Source: Hellea sp039977295 (GTDB taxonomy: Bacteria > Pseudomonadota > Alphaproteobacteria > Caulobacterales > Maricaulaceae). Taken from it: DNA of 64,000 nucleotides. The translations under genes were made by a program, and so were the position numbers. Shown piece by piece: positions 32,674 through 40,621 of this stretch. A model generated the notes under the pieces. That model was not told the DNA's origin. It saw only the letters and a list, made by a program, of their open reading frames with translations, and made no database searches. The stretch covers positions 1 to 64,000 of the forward strand of contig JBDWDN010000004.1 in assembly GCA_039977295.1 (NCBI GenBank), given 5' to 3'. Every line of letters starts with the position of its first letter. Positions within the stretch are counted from its first letter, which is position 1.

Positions 32674-33378
32674 CTAATTTGCTAGGGGCACATCCGTTAC
32701 AGCAACGCCAAGTTCACCCAGCAAGCCAGCATCGCCCTTGCCGACATAAATCTGGATTGCGCCGCCATCGCGAGCCGAGATTGACGCGCCGGAGCCGCGT
32801 TTTGTTTGCCACGTTTCATTCGTCACAAAGATACGCGAGATGATGACGCGGCCATTGCCGTCTTTTATCTGTACCCAACTCGGCGCAAGCGCTTTGATGG
32901 TGAGCATATTGGGATCGCTAAGTGTTGCTACGGCTTGTTCTACGCGCGGGGTGAGGTCCGGGCCTTGCGGCGCTGCGGCCTGTGTTTCCGTCTGCGTTCC
33001 GTACCAAATAGTGAGCATTCCTGCGATAGCCACAACCGTCATGGCAGGAAAGAAACCGCGCGGCATGCGAATTTTGCGCTGCGGCACAAAATGCGGACGA
33101 TCGCGCATGCCCAGATTTTCTGGTACTTCGCTATCAATCTTATAGCGCGCAACAGCAGAGGCAGAGTCCAAACCCATGGCCTTAGCATATGTGCGAACAT
33201 AACCGAGCACATATCCAATAGAGGGAAGCTCAGATTTGGCTAGATTTTCTATGGCTTCGAGAAATTGCGGCTGAATTTTCGTCGTGTCCGAGACATCTGC
33301 ATAGGAAAGCCCAAGGGCTGTCCGCGCGTCGCGTAGCTCTGTCCCGATATGTCTTGGCTGCGTTCCCAATTTGTGCAT
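32674..33378 (-). CDS. rodZ: RodZ-like cytoskeletal/HTH membrane protein
   Basis: ATG 33378 (MHKLGTQPRHIGTELRDARTALG) gives 234 residues; ATG 33387 is also possible. Residues about 8-75 form a Cro/CI-like helix-turn-helix (LSYADVSDTTKIQPQFLEAIE) as in HTH_25 of RodZ. A basic stretch precedes a single transmembrane helix (FFPAMTVVAIAGMLTIWYG, about 128-146). The C-terminal periplasmic part (ALAPSWVQIKDGNGRVI, GDAGLLGELGVAV) is the DUF4115 beta domain. RodZ links MreB filaments to the membrane and shapes rod growth. Compared with E. coli RodZ it is short. The neighbouring ispG supports the assignment. Confidence 0.85.
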   Translation of the reverse strand: MHKLGTQPRHIGTELRDARTALGLSYADVSDTTKIQPQFLEAIENLAKSELPSIGYVLGYVRTYAKAMGLDSASAVARYKIDSEVPENLGMRDRPHFVPQRKIRMPRGFFPAMTVVAIAGMLTIWYGTQTETQAAAPQGPDLTPRVEQAVATLSDPNMLTIKALAPSWVQIKDGNGRVIISRIFVTNETWQTKRGSGASISARDGGAIQIYVGKGDAGLLGELGVAVTDVPLAN

Positions 33379-33451
33379 TCGCCTCATATACAAATGCGCC
33401 CTTGAAAAAAAGTTAACAACATTAACTACAAATGTTCAAGCTAGAATTTCT

Positions 33452-33664
33452 CTAACGGCAAAATTCCCACCAAATAAAGCCCGCTACGGCGATGAGAACG
33501 AAATAAACGGCCCCGTCAGCTGCGATGTTCCCGTCGCTAAAAATAGGGAAGTAATAAGCCAGCGCCCCGCACGCTGCGAGGGCGAGTTTCATGCCGATGA
33601 GCAAGAGCTTCTTTTGCATGATCCGCGAGGTGCGGTTTTGCGCGTAATCAGAAAAGCGAGACAT
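33452..33664 (-). CDS. Small membrane protein
   Basis: ATG 33664 (MSRFSDYAQNRTSRIMQKK) gives 70 residues; an upstream TTG start is less likely. It has a basic N-terminus and two hydrophobic segments (LLLIGMKLALAACGALAYYF and AVYFVLIAVAGFIWWEF). There is no recognised family; it sits between rodZ and dsbB. Confidence that it is expressed is moderate because no strong ribosome-binding site is visible. Confidence 0.5.
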   Translation of the reverse strand: MSRFSDYAQNRTSRIMQKKLLLIGMKLALAACGALAYYFPIFSDGNIAADGAVYFVLIAVAGFIWWEFCR

Positions 33665-33798
33665 AGCGGGAGAATAGGCCTGCGGAGCTAAGGATTTCTC
33701 AAGGCTTAAGGTTATCAAATCGTAATCTACCCAAATTGTAATATCTAAAGGCCAATCCGCCGCATGACAGATAGAGTTTCAGCGCCTATATAGAGGGC

Positions 33799-34299
33799 AT
33801 GACTTTAAACGCTAAACACGGGCCTTGGCTCGCCCTTCTTATTTCAGGCGGGCTTCTTATGGGGGCTTGGACGTTTCAATATGGCTTGGGCTATCCGCCC
33901 TGCACCATGTGTTATTGGCAGCGGCACGCCCATAAAATTGTCCTTGTCATTGCGGCGGCCGCCATTGCGCTATCTTTTACGCCCAAACCCTATAGCCGTT
34001 TTTTCAATGTGCTCCTCGCCCTAGCTTTTCTAGGGTCAGTGGGCATGGCCTTTTGGCATGTCGGCGTTGAATATAAAATATGGGAAGGCCCTCAGACCTG
34101 CGCGGCGGGGGGCGGGCTTGACGCCATTGATATGAGCGATCCGCTGGCCATGTTAGATAAGAAGATTAAAGGCCCTGCCTGCACCGAAGCGCTTTGGCAT
34201 TTCCTTGGCCTGAGCATGGCGGCGTGGAACGGGATTATTTCGTTTGTCGGGGTGAGCTTGATGCTCGTTTTGTCTCGGAAAGGTAAGACGCATGCCTAA
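33799..34299 (+). CDS. dsbB: Disulfide bond formation protein B
   Basis: A 166-residue four-helix inner-membrane protein. The first periplasmic loop carries the quinone-proximal pair CTMC in YPPCTMCYWQRHAHK, with the conserved Arg/His; the second loop has the exchange pair Cys in GPQTCAAGGG and GPACTEALW. DsbB reoxidises DsbA and passes electrons to ubiquinone. Its stop lies 8 bp inside coq7, so the two are coupled, an apt pairing because Coq7 makes the quinone it uses. Confidence 0.93.
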   Translation: MTLNAKHGPWLALLISGGLLMGAWTFQYGLGYPPCTMCYWQRHAHKIVLVIAAAAIALSFTPKPYSRFFNVLLALAFLGSVGMAFWHVGVEYKIWEGPQTCAAGGGLDAIDMSDPLAMLDKKIKGPACTEALWHFLGLSMAAWNGIISFVGVSLMLVLSRKGKTHA

Positions 34300-34849
34300 G
34301 ACGCCTCCTAAAAAATCGGGACATAAAACAAACCCGCGCATTGCTGAAATGCTGCGTGTTGATCATGCCGGTGAATATGGCGCCGTCGCCATTTACCGGG
34401 GACAACAAGCCGTCTTTGCTAAAAGTGCTAAGACCCAGAAAATAGCCGCGCAACTCGCTGAGATGGAAGCTGAAGAGCAAAAACATCTCGACGCATTTGA
34501 TGAATTACTGGTCGAGCGTAATGTGCGCCCCACCGCAATGACCCCAATTTGGAATGTCGCGGGCTATGGCCTCGGCGTCGTCACGGCGCTGATGGGCGAA
34601 AAGGCCGCTCATGCCTGCACCGAAGCGGTCGAAAATGTGATTGAGCAGCATTACGGCGCGCAGGCCGAAGAGGTCGCGCAGGAAGAACCAGAACTCGCCG
34701 CGACCTTTGCGCAGTTCCGCGAAGACGAGCTACATCACCGCGACACAGCCATAGAGCAAGGGGCTCATGAGGCCCCCGGCTATGGCCTTCTATCGCGCGT
34801 CATAACAGCAGGCTGTCACGCGGCAATTAAGATTACTGAAAAGATTTAG
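34292..34849 (+). CDS. coq7: Demethoxyubiquinone hydroxylase (Coq7 family)
   Basis: A 185-residue protein with the di-iron ferritin-like motifs: MLRVDHAGEYGAVAIYRGQ (Glu, first helix), EMEAEEQKHLDAF (ExxH), ENVIEQHYGAQ (Glu) and EDELHHRDTAIEQGA (ExxH). Coq7 hydroxylates demethoxyubiquinone at C6 in ubiquinone synthesis and is membrane-associated. It overlaps dsbB by 8 bp. Length matches alphaproteobacterial Coq7. Confidence 0.95.
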   Translation: MPKTPPKKSGHKTNPRIAEMLRVDHAGEYGAVAIYRGQQAVFAKSAKTQKIAAQLAEMEAEEQKHLDAFDELLVERNVRPTAMTPIWNVAGYGLGVVTALMGEKAAHACTEAVENVIEQHYGAQAEEVAQEEPELAATFAQFREDELHHRDTAIEQGAHEAPGYGLLSRVITAGCHAAIKITEKI

Positions 34850-34890
34850 ACCGCAGTCTTTTAATCTATCGCCGTAGTAGTCCCAGCCCG

Positions 34891-37332
34891 CTATTTATTA
34901 AACGAAACATCAGGCGTTCCCGAAAAGCAGCTTAAAATGTATGGGAAAGCGTTAGTGACGTGATAGCGATATTGTCCATCGACCGTCATGCCATTGCATT
35001 GATCCAGATCACCTAAGCCGCTGACATATTCATAATCGGCTCTGAATTGACCGTCATATGTTCCGCCTGGATCATTAGAGCCTGTTGGGCGCGTGCCGGA
35101 TTTTAGGCGAAAGCTAGATTCAGCTCTGCGGATAACGCCGCCATCATTAAAATAAGGGCCAAAAATTGGGAAGCCATCAGCGGCATATCCGATAACGCCT
35201 GATACCGTGTCCGAATCCCCATTCGCGACAGGCGGCGGTCCGTGATAATGATAACCGCCATTAGGCTGGGCATGAGCATTGCTCTTATCGACTTGAAATC
35301 CATTCGGACTATGCATCGGGTCATATCGCCAAGGCGCGTTGGGGTCCGTACATCCCGTCCGTCCATCTCCTACGCCGAAACAGCCCGCAGATAAAATATC
35401 AACCTTTACGCCGTTAAGCAGCACAGCATTATTTATCCGGTCAAGCGGCGTCGTATTCGCGGCGATGACCGGGTTTGCTGGAATATTATAGACCTTCGCA
35501 ACCTCTCCCACGGCATTGGCGAATGAGCTCTCTCCATCATTAAAATCATGATTGGGAATTGAGTTGGACGATAAGGTGCACATATTCCCTGAGGTTATCG
35601 TCTCAATCGAGGCCTGAAATTCCCCGCCGCGTAGGACATCGTTTGCGCTCGCTGTATATTGTCCAATATATTCCAAACATGAGGGTGAGGGGTTTGAAAA
35701 TTTTGCGCCTGTAATATTTGTGACATTACGGATGCGGCCAGCTTCGTCTTCCAGCTCAGTTAAAATAGCGCTGACATCCATAGCGCCGTCAAGAAGATCA
35801 GATTGCTCTGCCGGGTCTGCGGCCAGATCATAAAGGTCCTGATCTCCATTCGCCGCTTCGATCAATTTATATTGCGTATTTCTGATGGCCCAACCGCCGC
35901 TATGTTCTGTGAATACATAATCGCGCTGCTCTGCGGTTTGATCCGACAATAAATCGGCGAAACTCTCGCCGTCATTATAGGCAGGGAGCTCGGCGCCTGC
36001 GAGTTCGGCGATTGTCGCAAAAATATCGGCGTGATGGACTAAAGCGTCTTCACGTTCCCCTTGCCGCGTAATGCCGGGGCCCGAGATGAATAGAGGCGTA
36101 TTTATTCCGCCCTGAAGAAGCCCGCCTTTATTACCGCTTTGCACCGCGGAATTAATAGCCGCGCCGCCCGGCGTTCCGTTATCGCCAAGATAGATAACGA
36201 TCGTATTCCCTTGTTCCGCTGCGCTTAGGCTCGCCCAAAACCTGCCAAATTCTGTATCCATGGCTTCGATAGCTGCGAGGTAGTAATTACGGGAGTTTGC
36301 ATTGATGTCAGCTTGAGTCCCTGACAAATTTCGAGGATGAAGGCTGGTTGGCGGCAAATGAAACGGGGTATGCGGAGCGTTATAGGAGAGCCACAAAAAC
36401 CAAGGCTTTGTTTGCGTATCGACCCAGCTAATGGCCTGATTGGTTAATTCGCTTGTGACATAATTTGTATTTGTTGTGGTCGTGCCGTTTATGTTCAAGC
36501 TCCAATTATTATAATCGGATACGCCGCCTGTGATGATCCCCGCAAAGTGATCAATCCCGAAATCATTAGGCCCGCTTTGACCTCCGCCGAGATGCCACTT
36601 ACCGATCACCGCGCTGGAATAGTCTGATGTCGCCTCATTATCTTTGAGATAAGACTGCAAGATAGTCTGTGTGTCTGGTAAGGCATCGCCCGGCGCGAAA
36701 ACGCTTGTCCTATTACTATGCTTGCCGGTCATCAAAGCGGCCCGCGTGGGTGAACATGAGGGCGATACCCAAGCATTGTCGAAAACGAGTCCCGAATTAG
36801 CAAGGGCTGTGAAGTTTGGCGTTACAGGTAGGTCGGTTGAAACGCTATATTGCGCAGAGGAATCAAGCCCTTGGTCATCGCTGATAATAAAAACAATATT
36901 AGGCTTACCTGATGATGGCGCCGCGGGGCCTATCACGATGTCAAAGGAATCGGAGATCGTGCCGCCATTTCCATCATTGGCTGTGATCGTGACGGTCACC
37001 GTGCCCTCTTGTGACGGCGTCCCCGAAATAACGCCCGCGCTATCCGTGAGTCCAAAGGCATTGGGCGAATAGCTGATACTATAGGTTAAGCTATCACCAT
37101 CGGCATCTGCGAAAGCATTACCAGATTGAGTTGCGTCATAATTAAAGTTCTGGCCAAGCTGCGCGCTCTGATCGCCATTTGCATTAGAAATAGTCGGCGC
37201 ATTATTCGCCGCAGGAGGCGGGGGAGGCGGAACTGTGACTGTCGAGGGTGAGGATCCACTTCCGCCTCCGCAACCCGCTATTAGAAAGAGAGTGGCCGCG
37301 CCAAAGACGCTGCGTAGAATTGAGTTTCTCAT
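34891..37332 (-). CDS. Sulfatase-YHYH domain fusion lipoprotein
   Basis: An 813-residue lipoprotein (lipobox in LFLIAGCGGG), then a Pro linker and a putative-Ig/cadherin-like domain (ANNAPTISNANGDQSAQLGQ, GDSLTYSISYSP, GTVTVTITANDGNGGT; about 45-140). Residues about 143-520 are a formylglycine sulfatase: NIVFIISDDQGLD (metal Asp pair), SPSCSPTRAALMTGKH with the CxPxR formylglycine site, GKWHLGG, and YLGDNGTPGG. The last about 280 residues contain a YHYH domain (NGGYHYHGPPP; GYAADGFPIFGPY), whose function is unknown. Sulfatase and YHYH on one chain is an unusual combination. It probably removes sulfate from external polysaccharides; substrate unknown. Confidence 0.85.
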   Translation of the reverse strand: MRNSILRSVFGAATLFLIAGCGGGSGSSPSTVTVPPPPPPAANNAPTISNANGDQSAQLGQNFNYDATQSGNAFADADGDSLTYSISYSPNAFGLTDSAGVISGTPSQEGTVTVTITANDGNGGTISDSFDIVIGPAAPSSGKPNIVFIISDDQGLDSSAQYSVSTDLPVTPNFTALANSGLVFDNAWVSPSCSPTRAALMTGKHSNRTSVFAPGDALPDTQTILQSYLKDNEATSDYSSAVIGKWHLGGGQSGPNDFGIDHFAGIITGGVSDYNNWSLNINGTTTTNTNYVTSELTNQAISWVDTQTKPWFLWLSYNAPHTPFHLPPTSLHPRNLSGTQADINANSRNYYLAAIEAMDTEFGRFWASLSAAEQGNTIVIYLGDNGTPGGAAINSAVQSGNKGGLLQGGINTPLFISGPGITRQGEREDALVHHADIFATIAELAGAELPAYNDGESFADLLSDQTAEQRDYVFTEHSGGWAIRNTQYKLIEAANGDQDLYDLAADPAEQSDLLDGAMDVSAILTELEDEAGRIRNVTNITGAKFSNPSPSCLEYIGQYTASANDVLRGGEFQASIETITSGNMCTLSSNSIPNHDFNDGESSFANAVGEVAKVYNIPANPVIAANTTPLDRINNAVLLNGVKVDILSAGCFGVGDGRTGCTDPNAPWRYDPMHSPNGFQVDKSNAHAQPNGGYHYHGPPPVANGDSDTVSGVIGYAADGFPIFGPYFNDGGVIRRAESSFRLKSGTRPTGSNDPGGTYDGQFRADYEYVSGLGDLDQCNGMTVDGQYRYHVTNAFPYILSCFSGTPDVSFNK

Positions 37333-37409
37333 GGGATTTCCTAATCTGTATAAGTTAAGAACGATTCAGTTGCGAAAATCCTGCGAAAAATAATTTTATT
37401 TTTTCCCTT

Positions 37410-37430
37410 GTTTAATCTAATTAATTAAAC
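37410..37430. promoter_or_regulatory. Inverted repeat between sulfatase and RtcB operons
   Basis: GTTTAAT-CTAATTA-ATTAAAC is a perfect 7-bp inverted repeat with 7-bp spacer in a very AT-rich stretch upstream of both divergent transcription units (sulfatase start 37332, small ORF start 37478). It could be an operator or simply part of a promoter; no regulator is known. Confidence 0.35.
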
Positions 37431-37477
37431 TAATTGCCGATCCTTGATTGCTAACCCTGAACGAAGAGGAGGTTAAT

Positions 37478-37576
37478 ATGCAAACTTACATTGCCACTAT
37501 CACAACACCTTCTTTCTTTAGAATTCAGGATAATTCATCATGGGCAATTCCTATGCAGGCTACTCGCGTAGCCTAA
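37478..37576 (+). CDS. Leader-peptide-like small ORF before the RtcB-PrfH operon
   Basis: A 32-codon frame (MQTYIATITTPSFFRIQD... ending MQATRVA) with a near-perfect Shine-Dalgarno, AAGAGGAGG, 5 bp before its ATG. A weak hairpin GTTGGC-AATAC-GCCGAC follows its stop, then 37658. The strength of its ribosome-binding site and its place at the 5' end of a ribosome-rescue operon suggest a translated leader that senses ribosome state; this is inference. It could also be an unrelated small protein. Confidence 0.45.
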   Translation: MQTYIATITTPSFFRIQDNSSWAIPMQATRVA

Positions 37577-37657
37577 TACAAATCGTTGGCAATACGCCGA
37601 CATCAAATAATTACAAAATAACCTTCGCTTTGCGTTGCTTCTTTACAGGAGGCGATG

Positions 37658-38431
37658 ATGCGTGAGGATATGTTTAAAGTCATCGTCGAGCGACCCCGTA
37701 GCGGGCGAAGCCGGGCGAGTAAATCAAAACTTCGTTATGATAAATGCGAAGAGCGTTCCCGTGTGAGCGGTCATCGTCTTGTTATGGAGAGCGGCGGCTA
37801 TACAAAGCATCTAAATGAAAACCTCGCACCGTTAAAACGTTATCTGCACAAGCAATTAGGACGGCGTTGGGATGATGTATTCAGCGAGATTTGCGCGCAT
37901 TTAGATACGGGAAGCACCGTAAAAATGCATGTGCGTGAGCATCTAGAAGATTTCGTTTTGAGTAAGGTTCGGCGCGATAAGGACGGGACTCTCTGGGCAA
38001 CGGGCCGTTGGGGCGCGCCAGAAAAACTCGTTGAGTCTTGGACCGCGCTTTATGTCGATCCAGAAGACGGCGTCGTCAAAGAAACGCGTAAATTATGTCA
38101 AAACTTGGGTGTTCCTTTTAGGCGCTCTCGCTGGCGTTATAAATATTGGGGCGGCCCTAAAAAGCAGTTACCTCTACATAAACTATCTGCCACGACATGG
38201 CATATACAGTTGAAAGGTATCTGGTACTTTATCGAGCTTTCCGCAGTGCCATTGGGGCAGTGGGGTTACTGTGTCAGTGATGAAGGGGTCTATGAAACTA
38301 TCGTAAATGGGACATGGCGCGATCAAAAAGAATGGAGCCTAATTTGCAAAAAGCAACTTTCGACCAAAACCTTGAAAGCTCTTAATCTTCAAAATTCATA
38401 TAGCTGTCAGGAGGAAACTTATTATGGATAA
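37658..38431 (+). CDS. Unknown conserved component of an RtcB-PrfH operon
   Basis: The ATG at 37658 is 5 bp after AGGAGG; 257 residues. It begins with MFKVIVERPRSGRSR (residue 5 on), a very basic segment, then LNENLAPLKRYLHKQLGRRWDDVFSEICAHLD and VREHLEDFV, and a C-terminal part rich in Trp/Tyr (RSRWRYKYWGG, QLKGIWYFIEL). No enzyme motif is visible. I have seen this MFKVIVERPR-type protein next to RtcB/PrfH genes elsewhere but know no function. The high positive charge suggests RNA or ribosome binding. It overlaps rtcB by 8 bp, so it is very likely part of the same system. Confidence 0.75.
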   Translation: MREDMFKVIVERPRSGRSRASKSKLRYDKCEERSRVSGHRLVMESGGYTKHLNENLAPLKRYLHKQLGRRWDDVFSEICAHLDTGSTVKMHVREHLEDFVLSKVRRDKDGTLWATGRWGAPEKLVESWTALYVDPEDGVVKETRKLCQNLGVPFRRSRWRYKYWGGPKKQLPLHKLSATTWHIQLKGIWYFIELSAVPLGQWGYCVSDEGVYETIVNGTWRDQKEWSLICKKQLSTKTLKALNLQNSYSCQEETYYG

Positions 38432-39530
38432 TGTTAAACCTTACCTCATCGCCTCCGATCAAAACTGGATTGAGGGCGATGCTCTGCAGCAACTTGAAAC
38501 AACCGCAAAGCTTCCGGGCATGATAAGAGCGGTAGGCTTGCCTGACCTTCATCCCGGAAAGGGCATTCCTATCGGGGCTGCCTTTTTATCTAATGACATC
38601 ATTTATCCGCATCTTGTCGGCAACGATATCGGATGCGGCATGGGATTATGGCAAACGGAATTGGTTGCAGCGAAATTTAAGCTGGATAAATCAGTGAAAA
38701 AACTCAAAGGCTTTGAAGAAATTTGGGAGGGCGATAGCGCCAGCGTTCTAAAGGACCACGGCTTGCCTGAAACACTCTGGCCTTATGCTTTGGGGACCAT
38801 AGGGAGCGGTAATCATTTTGCCGAATTCTTGCGTGTCGATACTGTCATAGATGAGGGTTTATTCACGCAAAGCGGCTTAGATAAAACGAATGTTTCTTTA
38901 TTGGTTCACAGTGGCTCACGGGGCTTAGGGCAATCTATTCTCGAATCCCATGTGCGCAAATATAAAGGGGCAGGTCTTTCTGCAGGCACTGAGGCCTTCG
39001 ACGGATATGTTGAAAAACATAACCAAGCTGTCAATTGGGCTGAGGTGAACCGCAAGGTCATAGCACGCCGTTTCCTAAAGGCGTTGGGGGCAAAGGGTGA
39101 TCGGATTTTGGACATCTGCCATAATAGCGTCACGCCCTATCAAACTGGCTGGCTTCACCGCAAGGGCGCTGCGCCGTCAGATAAGGGCCTCGTCGTTATT
39201 CCAGGGTCACGCGGAACGCTGAGCTATATCGTAAAGCCGCGCCTTGCCAATGCAGATATATCGCTGTCGTCTCTCGCCCATGGCGCTGGCCGAAAGTGGA
39301 AACGAAGCGATGCAAAGGCGCGTTTGTCTAAGCGTTATTCCGTCTCTGACTTGACGCGCACACAGCTCGGCGGGCGGGTGATATGCGAAGATAAAGCGCT
39401 TATTTATGAAGAAGCGCCTGAGGCGTATAAAGATATTTCGGTTGTTGTCTCTGATTTGAAAAAGGCTGGCCTAATTGATGTAATTGCCACAATGCGGCCC
39501 GTTATTACCTATAAGACGAGGCGGCGATGA
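38424..39530 (+). CDS. rtcB: RNA-splicing ligase RtcB, PrfH-associated type
   Basis: A 368-residue, compact RtcB. Metal and active-site motifs: LPDLHPGKGIPIG, VGNDIGCGMG (Cys ligand), GTIGSGNHFAE (His), LLVHSGSRGLG (His), HRKGAAP, IPGSRGTLSYIV, and SLAHGAGRKWKRSDAK with the guanylylated His. RtcB joins 2',3'-cyclic phosphate/3'-phosphate and 5'-OH RNA ends with GTP. Small RtcB forms paired with PrfH are reported to repair 16S rRNA cut at the decoding centre. Ribosome-binding site CAGGAGGAAAC; overlaps prfH by 4 bp (ATGA). Confidence 0.93.
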   Translation: MDNVKPYLIASDQNWIEGDALQQLETTAKLPGMIRAVGLPDLHPGKGIPIGAAFLSNDIIYPHLVGNDIGCGMGLWQTELVAAKFKLDKSVKKLKGFEEIWEGDSASVLKDHGLPETLWPYALGTIGSGNHFAEFLRVDTVIDEGLFTQSGLDKTNVSLLVHSGSRGLGQSILESHVRKYKGAGLSAGTEAFDGYVEKHNQAVNWAEVNRKVIARRFLKALGAKGDRILDICHNSVTPYQTGWLHRKGAAPSDKGLVVIPGSRGTLSYIVKPRLANADISLSSLAHGAGRKWKRSDAKARLSKRYSVSDLTRTQLGGRVICEDKALIYEEAPEAYKDISVVVSDLKKAGLIDVIATMRPVITYKTRRR

Positions 39531-40150
39531 GTGAAATTTTCTTACATATTACCGCTGGCGATGGCCCCAAGGAATGCCAATGGGTTGTTGTGAAACTCGC
39601 TTTGGCTTTCTGTAAAGAGGCAAAGTCCATGGGTTTGAGCGCGGATATATTATGGGACGGAGAAAGCCTGACGGCGTCTCCGTCGCTCCTGCTTAAGGTG
39701 AAAGGGGAGACCGCCGAGGCGTTTTCCAAAGCCCGTATGGGAACCATAAAATGGATAGGCCAAAGCCCTTACCGCAAAAACCATAAACGTAAAAACTGGT
39801 TTGTCGGCGTGTCCAAAGCGCCTGATGTGGCCGATGTTCCAGACTTTAATGAACGGGACATACGCTATCAAACCTTGAAAGCCTCAGGGCCGGGCGGTCA
39901 GCATGTCAATAAGACGGAGTCGGCGGTTAGGGCGACACATATCCCAACAGGCTTAACGGTTACGGCACAAGAGGAACGTTCACAATTTGCGAATAAGCGG
40001 CTGACGCGGATTAAGATCGCAATGCTGCTTGAGGGACAGAGAGAGGCGGCACAAAACAGCCGCCAAGATAAATTATGGTCGAGCCATAAAAATCTAGAGC
40101 GCGGCAATGAGGTCTGTGTCTATGAGGGGGTTAAGTTTAAGAGAAAATAG
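39527..40150 (+). CDS. prfH: Peptide chain release factor-like protein PrfH
   Basis: A 207-residue short release-factor homologue. The catalytic domain has LKASGPGGQHVNKTESAVRA with the universal GGQ, then EERSQFANKR and LEGQREAAQNSRQDKLWSSH and a basic C-terminus. It lacks the codon-recognition domains of RF1/RF2. PrfH is known to act with its paired RtcB: it releases the nascent chain from ribosomes whose 16S decoding centre has been cleaved (colicin E3-like damage), after which RtcB reseals the rRNA. The start overlaps the rtcB stop. Confidence 0.93.
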   Translation: MSEIFLHITAGDGPKECQWVVVKLALAFCKEAKSMGLSADILWDGESLTASPSLLLKVKGETAEAFSKARMGTIKWIGQSPYRKNHKRKNWFVGVSKAPDVADVPDFNERDIRYQTLKASGPGGQHVNKTESAVRATHIPTGLTVTAQEERSQFANKRLTRIKIAMLLEGQREAAQNSRQDKLWSSHKNLERGNEVCVYEGVKFKRK

Positions 40151-40156
40151 TCTTAA

Positions 40157-40456
40157 TTAGCGGTGCTGCCCAACGCCGTTCCCGTCAGGCGTCCATTTAC
40201 GTTTCCGGTTAATCGCCATCTTTTCATTTACCGCGCTGTAGAGCTCTAGTCCCAATGTGCCCGTTATGCGGTGGAGAAGAATTGTGACATCTGCAGCTTC
40301 ATGCGCAATATTTTTATCAGGTTCGCCATCTTCGATAGCCTCGATAAGCTCCGCGAGTTCTTCTTGCGCGCGGATGGCATAGGCTTTGACAGAGGCTGCA
40401 TCGCCGAAGGCCTCTGTCCCCCAAGCGGATATCGATTGGCTGGATTCGGTTGGCAT
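40157..40456 (-). CDS. MazG-like nucleotide pyrophosphohydrolase
   Basis: A 99-residue all-helical protein with the MazG metal motif: RAQEELAELIEAIEDGE (ExxE) and HEAADVTILLHRI (ExxD), then VNEKMAINRKRKW, as in small MazG/dCTPase-like enzymes. These hydrolyse (d)NTPs to monophosphates for pool sanitation. A single MazG domain is normal for this class. It is convergent with prfH with only 6 bp between stops. Confidence 0.8.
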   Translation of the reverse strand: MPTESSQSISAWGTEAFGDAASVKAYAIRAQEELAELIEAIEDGEPDKNIAHEAADVTILLHRITGTLGLELYSAVNEKMAINRKRKWTPDGNGVGQHR

Positions 40457-40510
40457 GATGTGTCCTTGCGGCGGCGATAGTGAAATTTCGTTAAATCAAT
40501 ATACGGAGTT

Positions 40511-40603
40511 AGATCCTCAATCAAGTTGAGGATGACAAAGGAGAAGGCCTAAACAATCTCCCAGTAACTTTGTCATCCCCGACTTGATCGGGGATCTATC
40601 TAC
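40511..40603. repeat. Inverted pair of REP-like palindromes (REPIN-like)
   Basis: GATCCTCAATCAAGTTGAGGATGAC (40512-40536 region; palindrome ATCCTCAA..TTGAGGAT) and TCATCCCCGACTTGATCGGG (from 40573; palindrome ATCCCCGA-CTTGA-TCGGGGAT) lie in opposite orientation, separated by about 35 bp, with matching outer flanks (CTTTGTCATCC in both). Same family as 12792-12953; lies between the MazG-like gene and the phosphomannomutase gene. Confidence 0.72.
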
Positions 40604-40621
40604 AAATACAAAATGCGCGGT

